From positions 1-34,370 of the forward strand of contig NZ_FNLM01000033.1 of the NCBI RefSeq assembly GCF_900105725.1: a DNA stretch of 34,370 bases, in the 5' to 3' direction. The position numbers and the translations under genes are program-made. The DNA comes from Gordonia westfalica (GTDB lineage: Bacteria > Actinomycetota > Actinomycetes > Mycobacteriales > Mycobacteriaceae). The notes below the pieces were generated by a model, which saw nothing but the letters and a program-made list of their open reading frames with translations, searched no databases and had not been told where the DNA came from. The number at the start of each line of letters is the position of its first letter. Position 1 is the stretch's first letter. Of this stretch, positions 1 to 8,170 are shown piece after piece.

Positions 1-654
1 GACTCCGGCATCGAAACCGAATTCACCACAACACCATCCAAGGGCGTCATCATCAACGCCGGCGGACAATCAGCCCCCGGAGTGAACGAACTCATCAGCG
101 CTGGCATCCAGACGGTCGGCGACCTCGTCACATCCAACCTGAATATCGGCGGCTACGGAATTGGCGCGCAAGGTGGCGCCATCGATGCGGTGTTGAAGCC
201 GTTTTATACGGACACGGTGTTGGCGTGGATTTCGGTGAAGTTGCCTCATCGGATTGCGCAGTCCGGGTCGTCGCATTACAAGGAGTATCACCTTGACCTG
301 CCGGGGAAGGCGTACACGCTGTCGTCGGTGATGGCGATTCGTGCGGGGATTGTGGCGACGGCGCGGAAGAAGAACGCCAAGGTGAAGGTGACGGCGTTGA
401 CTCCGTATGTGGTGGGTTGGCCTGGGTATGGCCACCTCTACAAGGGTGATCGTGGTTCGTTTGAGGTGGCTGGTGATACGCGCCGTGAGATTCATGTTGA
501 GCGGGTGATGTCGGCGAAGTTGGAGTGGTCGGCGGATCATTTTGCGCAGTGGGAACTCGAGTTTGGTCCGCGTGAGGATGAGGACCCGATGACTCGTTTG
601 ATGCGTGAGATTGCTGGTTTGGCGACTGCTGCGTCGGAGCTCGGCCTGTTCTAA
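1..654 (+). CDS. Minor tail protein, Gp37-like (5' end outside window)
   Basis: The frame is open from base 1, so this is the C-terminal 217 residues of a longer protein; an internal GTG near 88 is not needed as a start. It resembles the actinophage ReqiPepy6 Gp37-like minor tail family: the segments YTDTVLAWISVKLPHR, AYTLSSVMAIRAG and VVGWPGYGHLYKGDRG follow the family pattern of a YxDTxLAW block, a YTLS block and a late GHLYxGDR block. Such proteins sit at the baseplate or tail tip of siphoviruses. The gene ends with TAA just before an endonuclease gene inserted between tail genes. The frame is clean throughout, unlike its downstream neighbour. The family call rests on remembered motif similarity, not on a search. 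Confidence 0.75.
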   Translation, partial: DSGIETEFTTTPSKGVIINAGGQSAPGVNELISAGIQTVGDLVTSNLNIGGYGIGAQGGAIDAVLKPFYTDTVLAWISVKLPHRIAQSGSSHYKEYHLDLPGKAYTLSSVMAIRAGIVATARKKNAKVKVTALTPYVVGWPGYGHLYKGDRGSFEVAGDTRREIHVERVMSAKLEWSADHFAQWELEFGPREDEDPMTRLMREIAGLATAASELGLF

Positions 655-687
655 CGGAAACTTTCGGATAGCAGGTTATCCTGTTGG

Positions 688-2291
688 GTGGCGAATAAGC
701 GAGCACCACTAGCCCCAGAGCATGTAGCCGAATGGCGGATCGATCTCAACGACGGGAGAGGGCACCTCGAGGTGCCGGCCAGCCAGTCGGGTGGTGGGAG
801 TGCCGTTCCTGCGGGAATCTGTGCAGGAGTCGCAGTCGTCTCGGCGGTTGCGGAAGTGGTGCCGCAAGTGTGCTGGTAAGCAGGGCGCTGAGGTTAACCG
901 CGGCAACGCGGCCACGGCATCCCGGATCGCTGTCCACCTGCAAGGTGAGTGGATCGACGAGAAGCCGCACACTTCGGTGTCGGCGAAGTCGAACTACAAA
1001 GCAGCGTGGCGGTGTGGAACGTGTGGGCATGAGTGGCGGGCGACGGTGAAGAACCGGAGCAACGGCTCAGGATGCCCACGGTGTTACCGGCTCTCAGATA
1101 AGACCGGTGCGGCGTCCGCACGGTCACGGGCCGCTGCCAAGTCAGATCCACTATCGACTATCCGATCGCCGCCTGGTGGTCAGATCGCAACCCGCACACC
1201 CCGGAGGGAGTGAGCCGCGGCTCCGCGGAACCGGCATGGTGGAACTGCTCCACCTGCGGGACGGAGTTCTCCGCGAACGCCGAAAGGAATCCGGGGCGAG
1301 GCGGTGCAATGCGAGCTTGCTCGTACACACACCGCGGCACCAGCTATGCAGCGAACGCAGCAACCGCCAATCCGCTCAGCGAGGAGCTACGCGGACAGCT
1401 CGTGGACCCCGCCCTTGGTGTCACGTCGGCGGGGTCGAACACGAAGTTGCAGTGGGTGTGCGCTGACGGGCACATTGTGGGCTGCACCGAAGGACCGAGG
1501 GCGGGGCAACGGGTGTCCCGCTTGTGCGAAGCACATTTCTCGAGCCGAAATCGAGGTCGCCGACTTTGTGCGGACGCTCACCGCGACGTGGTCACCAGCA
1601 CGCGGTCGGTGATCGCACCAACGAACTCGACATCTACATCCCGTCGAAGAACATCGCGGTCGAGTTCAACGGCCTGTACTGGCATTCGGAGGACGCCGGG
1701 AAGGACCGCCACTACCACCAGCGGAAGTGCAGCGGTGCGCCGACAAGGGCATCCAGATGGTGACTGTGTGGGAAGACGACTGGCGTGACCGCCGGGACAT
1801 CTGCCAACGCATGATCGCCCGCAAGCTGGGCGTGTCTCAGGAACGCCGCTGAATGCGCGCAGTCTCACCGTGACCGCGGTAGATCGGGTGGAGGTCCGCG
1901 ACTTCCTCGAGGCCAACCACATTCAGGGTGCGACCGCAATGAGTGAAGCGTTCGGTTTGCGCGATGGTGCGAGTTGGTCGCGGTGATGTGCATGAAGTGG
2001 CGCACCAAGACTGAGGTGGAGTTGGTGCGGTTCGCCACCTCGGTGATCGTGCGGGGTGGGCATTCGCGGCTGCTGAAGCACGCTGTCGCTGCGATGCAAC
2101 CACAACGGGTGGTGACATTCGCCGACCACGCCGTCTCTGACGGAGGCCTGTACGAGCAGTGCGGTTTCATCAAAGATGGCGAGCTGCGACCGGATTACAC
2201 CTACTACTTCCGTGGCGAACGGGTGCACAAGTTCCTGTTCCGCCTGAAGCGGTTCCGCAACGACCCAAACCTGTTGTGGGACGAGTCGTGA
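688..2291 (+). pseudogene. Zinc-ribbon / Hef-like homing endonuclease, broken by multiple frameshifts
   Basis: Start GTG follows the tail gene by 33 bases. The coding signal hops between frames at least six times, but the pieces line up in one order. The N-terminal half carries several treble-clef zinc-ribbon units (WECRSCG, WRCGTCGHEWRATVKN then CPRC, WNCSTCGTEFSANAE, then WVCADGH and CPACAKH). Then comes a nuclease core (ELDIYIPSKNIAVEFNGLYW, then a VTVWEDDW block). Last is the Hef-type C-terminal domain (DFLEANHIQG, ELVRFATS, FADHAVSDGGLYEQCGF, FRLKRFRNDPNLLW). In T-even-like phages Hef enzymes are free-standing homing endonucleases that spread between phage genomes; the zinc ribbons would aid DNA binding. 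Whether the breaks are true decay or sequencing indels is unresolved. The neighbouring lysis genes are intact over 3 kb, which weakly favours decay; the chromosomal genes at the right edge also show indels, which favours error. Confidence 0.8.
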
Positions 2292-2377
2292 CCGAGCAGC
2301 AGGCCGCGGCGGAGAACAAGATCCCGCGGATCTGGGATTACGGAAAGACCCGTTACGTACTAGACATTCCCGGGTAG
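2288..2377 (+). CDS. 29-aa phage protein of unknown function
   Basis: The GTG start overlaps the endonuclease stop in a GTGA arrangement, which suggests translational coupling. The peptide begins MTEQQAAAENKIPRIWDYG and ends RYVLDIPG. No domain is recognised. It may be a small tail-associated gene, or the end of a tail gene displaced by the endonuclease. It is included because of the coupled start and clean frame; being this short, it could be spurious. Confidence 0.4.
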   Translation: MTEQQAAAENKIPRIWDYGKTRYVLDIPG

Positions 2378-2383
2378 GGCTTG

Positions 2384-2400
2384 GCCCCCGGAGAGGGGGC
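2384..2400 (+). promoter_or_regulatory. Perfect 6-bp hairpin over the ribosome-binding region
   Basis: GCCCCC pairs with GGGGGC across a five-base loop (GGAGA). The purine-rich loop and 3' arm are also the only Shine-Dalgarno-like sequence for the GTG at 2404. There is no T-tract, so an intrinsic terminator is unlikely. The hairpin could mask the ribosome site of the next gene; that role is inferred. Confidence 0.45.
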
Positions 2401-2403
2401 ACA

Positions 2404-2882
2404 GTGTCTTTCAAGCAGTGGGCTGACATGTCCGATGAGGAAACGTGAAGCCGAAGCGCAAGGCGGTGTCGGTGTTGTTTATCGGCCTGCCTGGTGTGGT
2501 GGGTGCCCCGCTGGTGATGGGACCCGACTATTGGGTGGATGTTGCCCGCCATCTGGTGGAGTGCGGTGTCCGGCTGGTGGCGGATTCGATCAAGCACTAT
2601 GAACCGGGGGACAGCTTGGAGGCGTCGAAGGCTGCGGGGAAGTGGTGTTACGACTCGCATGAGCCGGATGAAACGTATGAGCAGCGGATCGCCCGGCTGG
2701 CTGATGAGGAGCATCAGAACTATCTGGCGAAGGTGGAGGAGATGAAGGCCCGCCAGGCGAATACGCAGGAGCGGGTGGTGCAGGCAGAGGCTGTGGCGTT
2801 CGCCGCGGAGGTGAAGCGCCGCAAGGCGGATGGAACGTTCGACGGTTCCCCGCACGCCGGCATCAACCCCGAAGCTCTCTAA
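2404..2882 (+). CDS. Phage protein resembling DUF2744, probable single-base frameshift near its start
   Basis: Two overlapping frames make up one likely protein. A GTG start gives MSFKQWADMSDEET and then hits TGA at 2446-2448. The next frame continues directly with KPKRKAVSVLFIGLPGVVG, MGPDYWVDVARHLVECGVRL and a charged, coiled-coil-prone tail ending INPEAL. One missing base near 2444 would join them into about 159 residues. If the sequence is right, translation starts instead at GTG 2445 (145 aa) in a GTGA overlap. The pattern of a short acidic lead, basic PKRK stretch, then GLPGV...GPDYWVDVA matches my memory of a small actinophage family (DUF2744) found near tail genes. Function unknown. 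Confidence 0.6.
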
Positions 2883-2950
2883 CCCAACAGAACTTTTCAC
2901 CCTGCACCCGTTCGGGTGTGGGGATTCACCCATGCCCACAGGAGGCAATT

Positions 2951-4051
2951 ATGGCTGATCCCGTTTGGCTTCCCGACGTGCTGCGCGCCGAGGGCCTGAA
3001 GGTTGACATCTATCCCGGCGCGTTCGAACGCGGGCACGGCGACTTCGGCACTATCTGGGGTCCGTTCATGCACCACACCGGCTCGTTCGGCGAGACGCCG
3101 CGGGGTATCGCGCAGCACTCGTCTCTCGGGCTCGCGTCGCAACTCCACCTCGCGCCGAACGGTGTTGTCACGCTGTGCGGCGTCGGCGTCGCATGGCACG
3201 CGGGCACCGGCTCGTGGCCGGGCATCCCCGCGAACAACGGCAACGCCGTGACGATCGGCATCGAGGCCGCACACAACGGCACCGCGGCATGGTCGGAGGC
3301 CCAGTACGGCGCATACCTGAAGGTCGTCCGGGCCATCAACAAGCGCCTCGGCAACCCGTGGAACAAGGTCGTCGCGCACAAGGAGTACGGCGCGATCCAG
3401 GGCAAGTGGGACCCCGGGAACCTCGACATGAAGCTGTTCCGTCAGCGGCTCCTCCAGGCACCGGATAAGCCGCTCGTGGTCATGAACATGATCGAGCTCG
3501 AGGCCAAGGAGAATCCGTGGGTCGGCGTCCGTAAGGCGAAGCCCGGCGCCGGGGGTGAGCGCAAGGTCGGCCGCGACGGTAAGGGCCGGTTCGTCGAGTA
3601 CGAGAACGCGCACATCTACTTTCACCCGGCGACCGGCGCGCACGCCATCCCGCACGGCGGCCTGTTCGAGGCGTACGCCGAGCGCAAGTGGGAGACCGGC
3701 GAACTCGGCTTCCCGGTGCGCGACTTCACCAAGCTCGCCGACGGCGCAGTCATGGCGTTCCAGGGTGGCGTGCTCTACCGCAAGGACGGCAAGGACCACC
3801 ACGTCGTGAAGGGCGTCATCGGCCAGCGCTGGGCGCTCGAGGGCTACGAGAAGGGCCCGCTCGGCTGGCCGACGTCGGACGAGATCTCGAACGGCACGGG
3901 CGGCAAGCGTCAGGCGTTCGAGCACGGCGTCCTCGAGTGGGACCCCTCAGGCGCGGTGAAGAAGATCGGCGACGCCGCGAAGGATCTCACTCTCGTCAAC
4001 GCGGCCGGCATCCCGCTGGCCGTCGAAGCAGTCGACCTCATCGCGGCCTGA
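2951..4051 (+). CDS. lysA: Endolysin: N-acetylmuramoyl-L-alanine amidase with LGFP repeats (LysA)
   Basis: The 366-aa protein cuts the amide bond between MurNAc and L-Ala of peptidoglycan at the end of the lytic cycle. Residues about 1-165 form an Amidase_2/PGRP domain: the zinc-ligand region MHHTG, then WHAG, TIGIEAAH, a second histidine in VAHKEYG, and WDPGNLD. Residues about 215-325 carry LGFP-type repeats (ELGFPVRDF, AVMAFQGGVLYR, PLGWPTSDE, AFEHGVLEW), a domain of mycolate-layer actinobacteria thought to bind the cell envelope. There is no signal peptide, so release depends on a holin. The chosen ATG sits six bases after a strong AGGAGG; an in-frame upstream start lacks such a site. It opens the lysis cassette. 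Confidence 0.93.
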   Translation: MADPVWLPDVLRAEGLKVDIYPGAFERGHGDFGTIWGPFMHHTGSFGETPRGIAQHSSLGLASQLHLAPNGVVTLCGVGVAWHAGTGSWPGIPANNGNAVTIGIEAAHNGTAAWSEAQYGAYLKVVRAINKRLGNPWNKVVAHKEYGAIQGKWDPGNLDMKLFRQRLLQAPDKPLVVMNMIELEAKENPWVGVRKAKPGAGGERKVGRDGKGRFVEYENAHIYFHPATGAHAIPHGGLFEAYAERKWETGELGFPVRDFTKLADGAVMAFQGGVLYRKDGKDHHVVKGVIGQRWALEGYEKGPLGWPTSDEISNGTGGKRQAFEHGVLEWDPSGAVKKIGDAAKDLTLVNAAGIPLAVEAVDLIAA

Positions 4052-4078
4052 GCCGCACCCACAGAAGGAGTTCTCGTC

Positions 4079-4480
4079 ATGTCTGTACCCACCCCTCGTC
4101 TTGTCCTCGGCCGCGAGCCCGCCGCCTGGACCTCCCTCGTCTCAGCCATCCTGGTTCTGCTGACCACGTTCGGGTTCAACATCCCCACCGAGACTCAGGG
4201 CGTGTTCATGGCCGCGGTCAACGCGGTGCTCGGTCTGCTCGTGGTGATCTCGGTGAAGGAGAGCGTGTACCCGGCGCTCGTCGCGGTCGTTCAGACCGCG
4301 GTGCCGCTGGTCGTTGCGTTCGGCTTGAACCTCAGCGAGCAGCAACAGGGCGCCATCCTCGCGGTCTCCACGATTGCTCTCGGATTCCTGTTCACCCGCC
4401 CGCAGGTCACACCGAAGGTGTTGGCAGGTATTGAGCTTCCCGCTGACGGCGTCGAGCGCGAAGTCAACCTCGGCCGATGA
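4079..4480 (+). CDS. Holin, about four membrane segments
   Basis: This 133-aa protein has hydrophobic segments at about residues 16-34 (WTSLVSAILVLLTTFGF), 40-60 (MAAVNAVLGLLVVISV), 63-83 (YPALVAVVQTAVPLVVAF) and 90-107 (GAILAVSTIALGFLF), with a charged C-terminal tail. It lies 27 bases after lysA behind an AGAAGGAG ribosome site and overlaps the next gene by ATGA. Position and topology fit a phage holin that permeabilises the membrane for the endolysin. The holin call rests on context and topology, since holins are poorly conserved. Confidence 0.8.
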   Translation: MSVPTPRLVLGREPAAWTSLVSAILVLLTTFGFNIPTETQGVFMAAVNAVLGLLVVISVKESVYPALVAVVQTAVPLVVAFGLNLSEQQQGAILAVSTIALGFLFTRPQVTPKVLAGIELPADGVEREVNLGR

Positions 4481-4776
4481 CCGTGACCTCGAGCGCCAGC
4501 GCTTGGATGAACCCCGCCGCGCTGAGTGACATCGGCGTGGTGGGGGTCGTCGTCGGCATGGCGCTCGTGCTCGGTATCGCCTTCGCCCGTGGCTGGATCG
4601 TATGGGGATCGGAGATCTCGATCTACAAGACCGCGGCCGAGCGCGACGCCAAGACCATCGCCGACCTCCTCGAGACCAACGCGCGCAACGCGCAGACGAT
4701 GGCCGAGTGGAATGTCGCCGGCCAGCTCATCGCGAGCCAGTCGAAGGCACTGCGAGAGAGCTTGGAGTCCAACTGA
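4477..4776 (+). CDS. One-TM lysis-cassette membrane protein with coiled-coil tail
   Basis: The 99-aa product has one strong membrane segment at about residues 17-38 (IGVVGVVVGMALVLGIAF) followed by a long charged helix (TAAERDAKTIADLLETNARN...). The start overlaps the holin stop (ATGA) and the stop overlaps the next start (TGATG). A one-TM protein with an extended helix after the holin could be a second holin, an antiholin or a regulator of hole formation. The sequence does not decide between these. Confidence 0.7.
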   Translation: MTVTSSASAWMNPAALSDIGVVGVVVGMALVLGIAFARGWIVWGSEISIYKTAAERDAKTIADLLETNARNAQTMAEWNVAGQLIASQSKALRESLESN

Positions 4777-4970
4777 TGTGGGGATTCAAGACCAAGGGGG
4801 CGAGCGCGCACGAAGTTGATGCGCGCTCGAAGCGAAACGCGCGATCGGCCGAAGAAGCCCGGTCCGAAAGCGCACGGCTCGCCGAACGGGCGCGGCCGGT
4901 ACAGCGGGAGCTTCGTGACCAGTTGGAACGCAACCACTGGGCCGAGCTGATCTTCGGAAGGCTGAACTAG
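4776..4970 (+). CDS. 64-aa highly charged lysis-cassette protein
   Basis: The product (MWGFKTKGASAHEVDARSK... ending ELIFGRLN) is rich in Arg, Glu and Ala and predicted helical, with no membrane segment. Both ends overlap neighbours by one to three bases, so it is probably translationally coupled in the lysis operon. No family is recognised. The HxEL pattern near the end (NHWAELIFGRLN) is common in actinophage small proteins as I recall, but I assign no role. Confidence 0.65.
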   Translation: MWGFKTKGASAHEVDARSKRNARSAEEARSESARLAERARPVQRELRDQLERNHWAELIFGRLN

Positions 4971-5341
4971 TGGAGCTGATAGCCGACTGGGCACTTGTGG
5001 TGCTCGCCGTGCTGGCCACCGTCTACACCATCTGCTACGCCGCATGGCAGTACTGGTGGAAGGAGCGGGTGTCACTCATCTACCTAGGCAAGTCGACCCT
5101 GATGTCGCTGGTCTTTCTCCAGATCTCGGCGTCAGTGTGGGCGGGTACTGACTATCCGGGGCGGGCGTGGATTCGATTCATCCTGTACTCGGGTGGCGCC
5201 GTGATGATGCTCGCGCTCCTGGTGATGCTGCTGGTGTTGCAGTACAAGACCCGCCGTGACCGTTGGGCGGCAGGCGACTTCCGCCGGCCATGGCAAGTGT
5301 GGCGCGACGAGATCCGAGCATGGTGGGCAGGACGGTCATGA
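4970..5341 (+). CDS. Three-TM phage membrane protein of the lysis cassette
   Basis: GTG start shares its first base with the previous stop. The 123-aa protein has membrane segments at about residues 7-28 (WALVVLAVLATVYTICYAAW), 41-58 (KSTLMSLVFLQISASVWAG) and 68-90 (FILYSGGAVMMLALLVMLLVL), then a basic, Trp-rich tail. This topology is common in actinophage genes lying between lysA and lysB, some of them annotated as holin-like. It could be a second holin or a membrane adaptor. ATGA overlap with lysB. Confidence 0.7.
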   Translation: MELIADWALVVLAVLATVYTICYAAWQYWWKERVSLIYLGKSTLMSLVFLQISASVWAGTDYPGRAWIRFILYSGGAVMMLALLVMLLVLQYKTRRDRWAAGDFRRPWQVWRDEIRAWWAGRS

Positions 5342-6039
5342 TCGAACTTCTCTGGGTCGACGGAACTTGGGCACCCCGCGGCGGCTCCCCCGCGTCGGAG
5401 GCGCTGCGCCGCGCGCTCGACCCCCGCAAGGTGAAGTTCACGTATGTGCCGTACCCGGCCGACTTCGGCCCGGCGACCGGCATGGGCGACCTGTCGTATG
5501 AGGAGTCGAAAGCGATCGGCGCGGCAGCGTTGGATCGAGCTGTCACCGAATCCCGCGAACTCGTGGTCGTCGGCGGCTACAGTGCGGGCGCGGCGGTCGC
5601 AGTGAAGTACGCGCGCGACATCCTGCCTCGGCGGCCTCGCCATCAGGTGCTCGCCGTCGCGACGCTGGGCGACCCGCACACGCCGGTGCATCACGGCCGG
5701 TCCGGGATCGCCGGGGCGCTGCACGTCCCGCGGCCTCGGTTCACCGAGTGGGCGCCGGGTGATCCGATCGCCGACCTGCCGCTAGGTTCACCGCTGCGCA
5801 CGGTCGCCGACCTAACCGGGTGGATGTCGGTGCGCACACCCGAGGCCGCCCGCGCCTGGGCGTTCAAGACCGCTGAACGTCTGGCGGTGGCGCAGCCGTG
5901 GTGGAATCCGTTCCGCTGGCCCGATTTCGCGCGTGCGGGGGAGGACATCCGCAACTATCTCGGCACTGCGCATTCCACGGACTACGACGGTGGTGGCCAC
6001 GCTAAGCGGTTGGCCCGCATGATCGAAGGGGTGAGTTAG
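5338..6039 (+). CDS. lysB: LysB: mycolyl-arabinogalactan esterase
   Basis: The 233-aa alpha/beta hydrolase has the nucleophile-elbow motif GGYSAGAA (Ser near residue 84), a candidate acid in LGDPHTP, and a late His in DGGGHAKR, giving the Ser-Asp-His order expected of the family. LysB enzymes of mycobacteriophages and related phages hydrolyse the ester joining mycolic acids to arabinogalactan, removing the outer layer after LysA has degraded peptidoglycan. Its presence implies a mycolate-bearing host. The start is the ATG overlapping the preceding stop; an in-frame upstream start would cut into the membrane gene. Length is at the short end for the family. Confidence 0.88.
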   Translation: MIELLWVDGTWAPRGGSPASEALRRALDPRKVKFTYVPYPADFGPATGMGDLSYEESKAIGAAALDRAVTESRELVVVGGYSAGAAVAVKYARDILPRRPRHQVLAVATLGDPHTPVHHGRSGIAGALHVPRPRFTEWAPGDPIADLPLGSPLRTVADLTGWMSVRTPEAARAWAFKTAERLAVAQPWWNPFRWPDFARAGEDIRNYLGTAHSTDYDGGGHAKRLARMIEGVS

Positions 6040-6707
6040 CCATTACAGCTCCAGATCAGCCCGGTGCTGGTGTACCGGGCAAATACTTCCTGCCCGCGAA
6101 CCGCCCGAACGGTGCCACGTCAGGCCTGTCGCAGTTCGCGAATGCGGATCAGGCGTTCTGGGATGACTACGCGTACAACCAGTTCAATCCGAAGTTTAAG
6201 CATATGGGTGAGCCGGTTGATGTGATCCGGTTGTTGGCTCATGCGGCGACGGCGAACATTGCGTCGATCATCAACGGCATTTTCAATGGCTGGTTTGGTG
6301 GCGGTTCGGTTGGTGATCCGCAAGAGGTTCAGTACACGATCCAGGCCATCGCTGACGCCGTCCTCAACGGCTACAACGTGGAAACCAAGGTCACGTCGGG
6401 TACGTGGACGAAACCTGAAAACATCACCGAACTGATCGTGGGTCTCATCGGATGTGGGAAGAACGGTTCGGACGGCACCTCCAGTACCACCACCCGCGCA
6501 GCTGGCGGCCTCGGCGGTGGATACATTTTCCAGCAACTCGACCCCGAATCAGTGGATTCGAGTACGCCTTACGTCGTTGGCACGAATGGCAATCCGTCCA
6601 GTTTCGGCACCCATATCACCACGACCCCAGGGCAGGGTGGGATCTCGACATCGTTCGGCTATTCACCCACCACATCCCTGCCGGGGAACGGCGGCGGTGG
6701 TGGTCTA

Positions 6708-6726
6708 GTGTCCTGAGTCATTAATT
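6708..6726 (+). repeat. IS630 left terminal inverted repeat (19 bp)
   Basis: Perfect inverted match to 7821-7839. It contains a TGA that closes the interrupted tail frame, and is preceded by the TA target copy. Confidence 0.95.
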
Positions 6727-6750
6727 GTCATTCGGTTGATAGACTGGGGA

Positions 6751-7842
6751 ATGGCAACCCGGGGTCCGCGAGCAGTGGATATTGTTCTGACCGATGACGA
6801 GCGCCGTGAGCTCGAAGGGTGGGCGCGTCGGCGAACGACGGCCTCGGGTTTGGCGATGCGATCACGAATCGTTCTCGCTGCCGCAGATGGCGGGTCGAAT
6901 ACCGAAGTGGCACAACGACTCGGCCTCAACCGAGGTACCGTGCGGCGATGGCGAGGCCGGTTCGTCGAGCACCGCTGCGAGGGGTTGCTCGACGAACCCC
7001 GGCCCGGGCGACCTCGAACCGTCGGCGACGAGCAGATCAAAGACCTGATCACCGCAACTCTCGAGACCACTCCGAAGAATGCGACACACTGGTCGACTCG
7101 GTCGATGGCTGAGCATCTCGACATGTCGCAGTCAACTGTTTCGCGTGTATGGAGAGCGTTCGGATTGGCTCCACACAAACAGGATTCGTGGAAGCTGTCG
7201 AAAGATCCCATGTTCACCGAAAAGGTCCGCGACGTCGTCGGGCTCTACATGAACCCACCCGAACGTGCCCTGGTGCTCTGCGTTGACGAGAAGACCCAGA
7301 TCCAAGCGCTCGATCGCACCCAGCCGATCTTTCCCATGCTCCCGGGCACCCCGCAACGGGCCAGCCACGACTACGTGCGCAACGGCACCTCCAGCCTGTA
7401 CGCGGCGTTGGACATCGCGTCGGGCAAAGTCATCGGTTCGCTTCACTCACGGCATCGCGCAACGGAATTCATCGGATTCCTCCGCAAGATCGACGCCGAG
7501 GTACCCGACGAGCTCGACGTCCACCTGGTCATGGACAATGCCTCCACCCACAAGACACCCGCGGTCAAGCGATGGCTGACCGCGCACCCGCGGTTTGTTG
7601 TCCACTTCACCCCCACCAGCTCATCCTGGATGAACCTCGTCGAACGCTGGTTCGCCGAACTGACCACCAAGAAACTCCAACGCTCCACCCACCGCACCGT
7701 ACGAGCACTCAATGCCGACATCAGAGCGTGGATCGAGACCTGGAACGACAACCCCCGCCCCTACGTGTGGGTCAAGACCGCTGACCAGATCCTCGACTCC
7801 ATCGCCCACTACTGCACACGAATTAATGACTCAGGACACTAG
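6751..7842 (+). CDS. IS630-family transposase
   Basis: This 363-aa DDE transposase has an N-terminal helix-turn-helix region (NTEVAQRLGLNRGTVRRWR), a second winged-helix part (SMAEHLDMSQSTVSRVW), and a C-terminal DDE catalytic domain. The candidate acids are Asp in CVDEKTQIQ, Asp in VMDNASTH and Glu in NLVERWF, with the YNP-like NDNPRPYVW after them. The ATG follows a short GGGGA; a TTG 15 bases upstream is an alternative. The reading frame runs to the very last base of the element and its TAG stop is made of the TA target copy plus the first flanking G. Confidence 0.95.
   Translation: MATRGPRAVDIVLTDDERRELEGWARRRTTASGLAMRSRIVLAAADGGSNTEVAQRLGLNRGTVRRWRGRFVEHRCEGLLDEPRPGRPRTVGDEQIKDLITATLETTPKNATHWSTRSMAEHLDMSQSTVSRVWRAFGLAPHKQDSWKLSKDPMFTEKVRDVVGLYMNPPERALVLCVDEKTQIQALDRTQPIFPMLPGTPQRASHDYVRNGTSSLYAALDIASGKVIGSLHSRHRATEFIGFLRKIDAEVPDELDVHLVMDNASTHKTPAVKRWLTAHPRFVVHFTPTSSSWMNLVERWFAELTTKKLQRSTHRTVRALNADIRAWIETWNDNPRPYVWVKTADQILDSIAHYCTRINDSGH
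7821..7839 (-). repeat. IS630 right terminal inverted repeat (19 bp)
   Basis: Perfect inverted match to 6708-6726. It also encodes the transposase C-terminus (RINDSGH) and is followed by the TA target copy. Confidence 0.95.
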
Positions 7843-8170
7843 CAGACTCCGGCACGAATGGTTTGGCGGGCGGGTCAACGCCTCTCGGCGCTGGTGGGAC
7901 TGCGGGGGCAGGTGCGCCTAGCGGTAACGGTGGACCCGGTGGTGCAGGCGCGAACGTGTCGCCGGCAACTCAAACGAAGTGTGGCGGCGCCGGTGGTGGT
8001 GGCGGTGGTGGTGGTGGCCGTGTCAGCTTCCTCAACTACAGCGGCGGAGCTGGCGGCCCGGGCGGCTATCCCGGCGGTGGTGGTGGCGGTGGTGGTGGTT
8101 CGAACGGCGGTACCGGCTCATTCGGCGCTGGCGGTATCGGCGCTACCGGTGTGATCTGGATCTTCTGGAG

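Larger units (their letters stand above)
6708..7839 (+). mobile_element. IS630-family insertion sequence, complete
   Basis: The 1132-bp element has 19-bp perfect terminal inverted repeats (GTGTCCTGAGTCATTAATT outward to inward) and is flanked by TA on both sides (6706-6707 and 7840-7841), the target duplication typical of the IS630/Tc1/mariner superfamily. It carries one transposase gene. It sits in the Gly-rich tail gene, is intact, and has not been decayed, so the insertion is probably recent. Confidence 0.95.

Noticed and set aside
7979..8160. Long Trp/Arg- and Val-rich frames across the Gly-rich region
   Set aside because: They are alternate frames of GGT/GGC runs coding polyglycine in the true frame.
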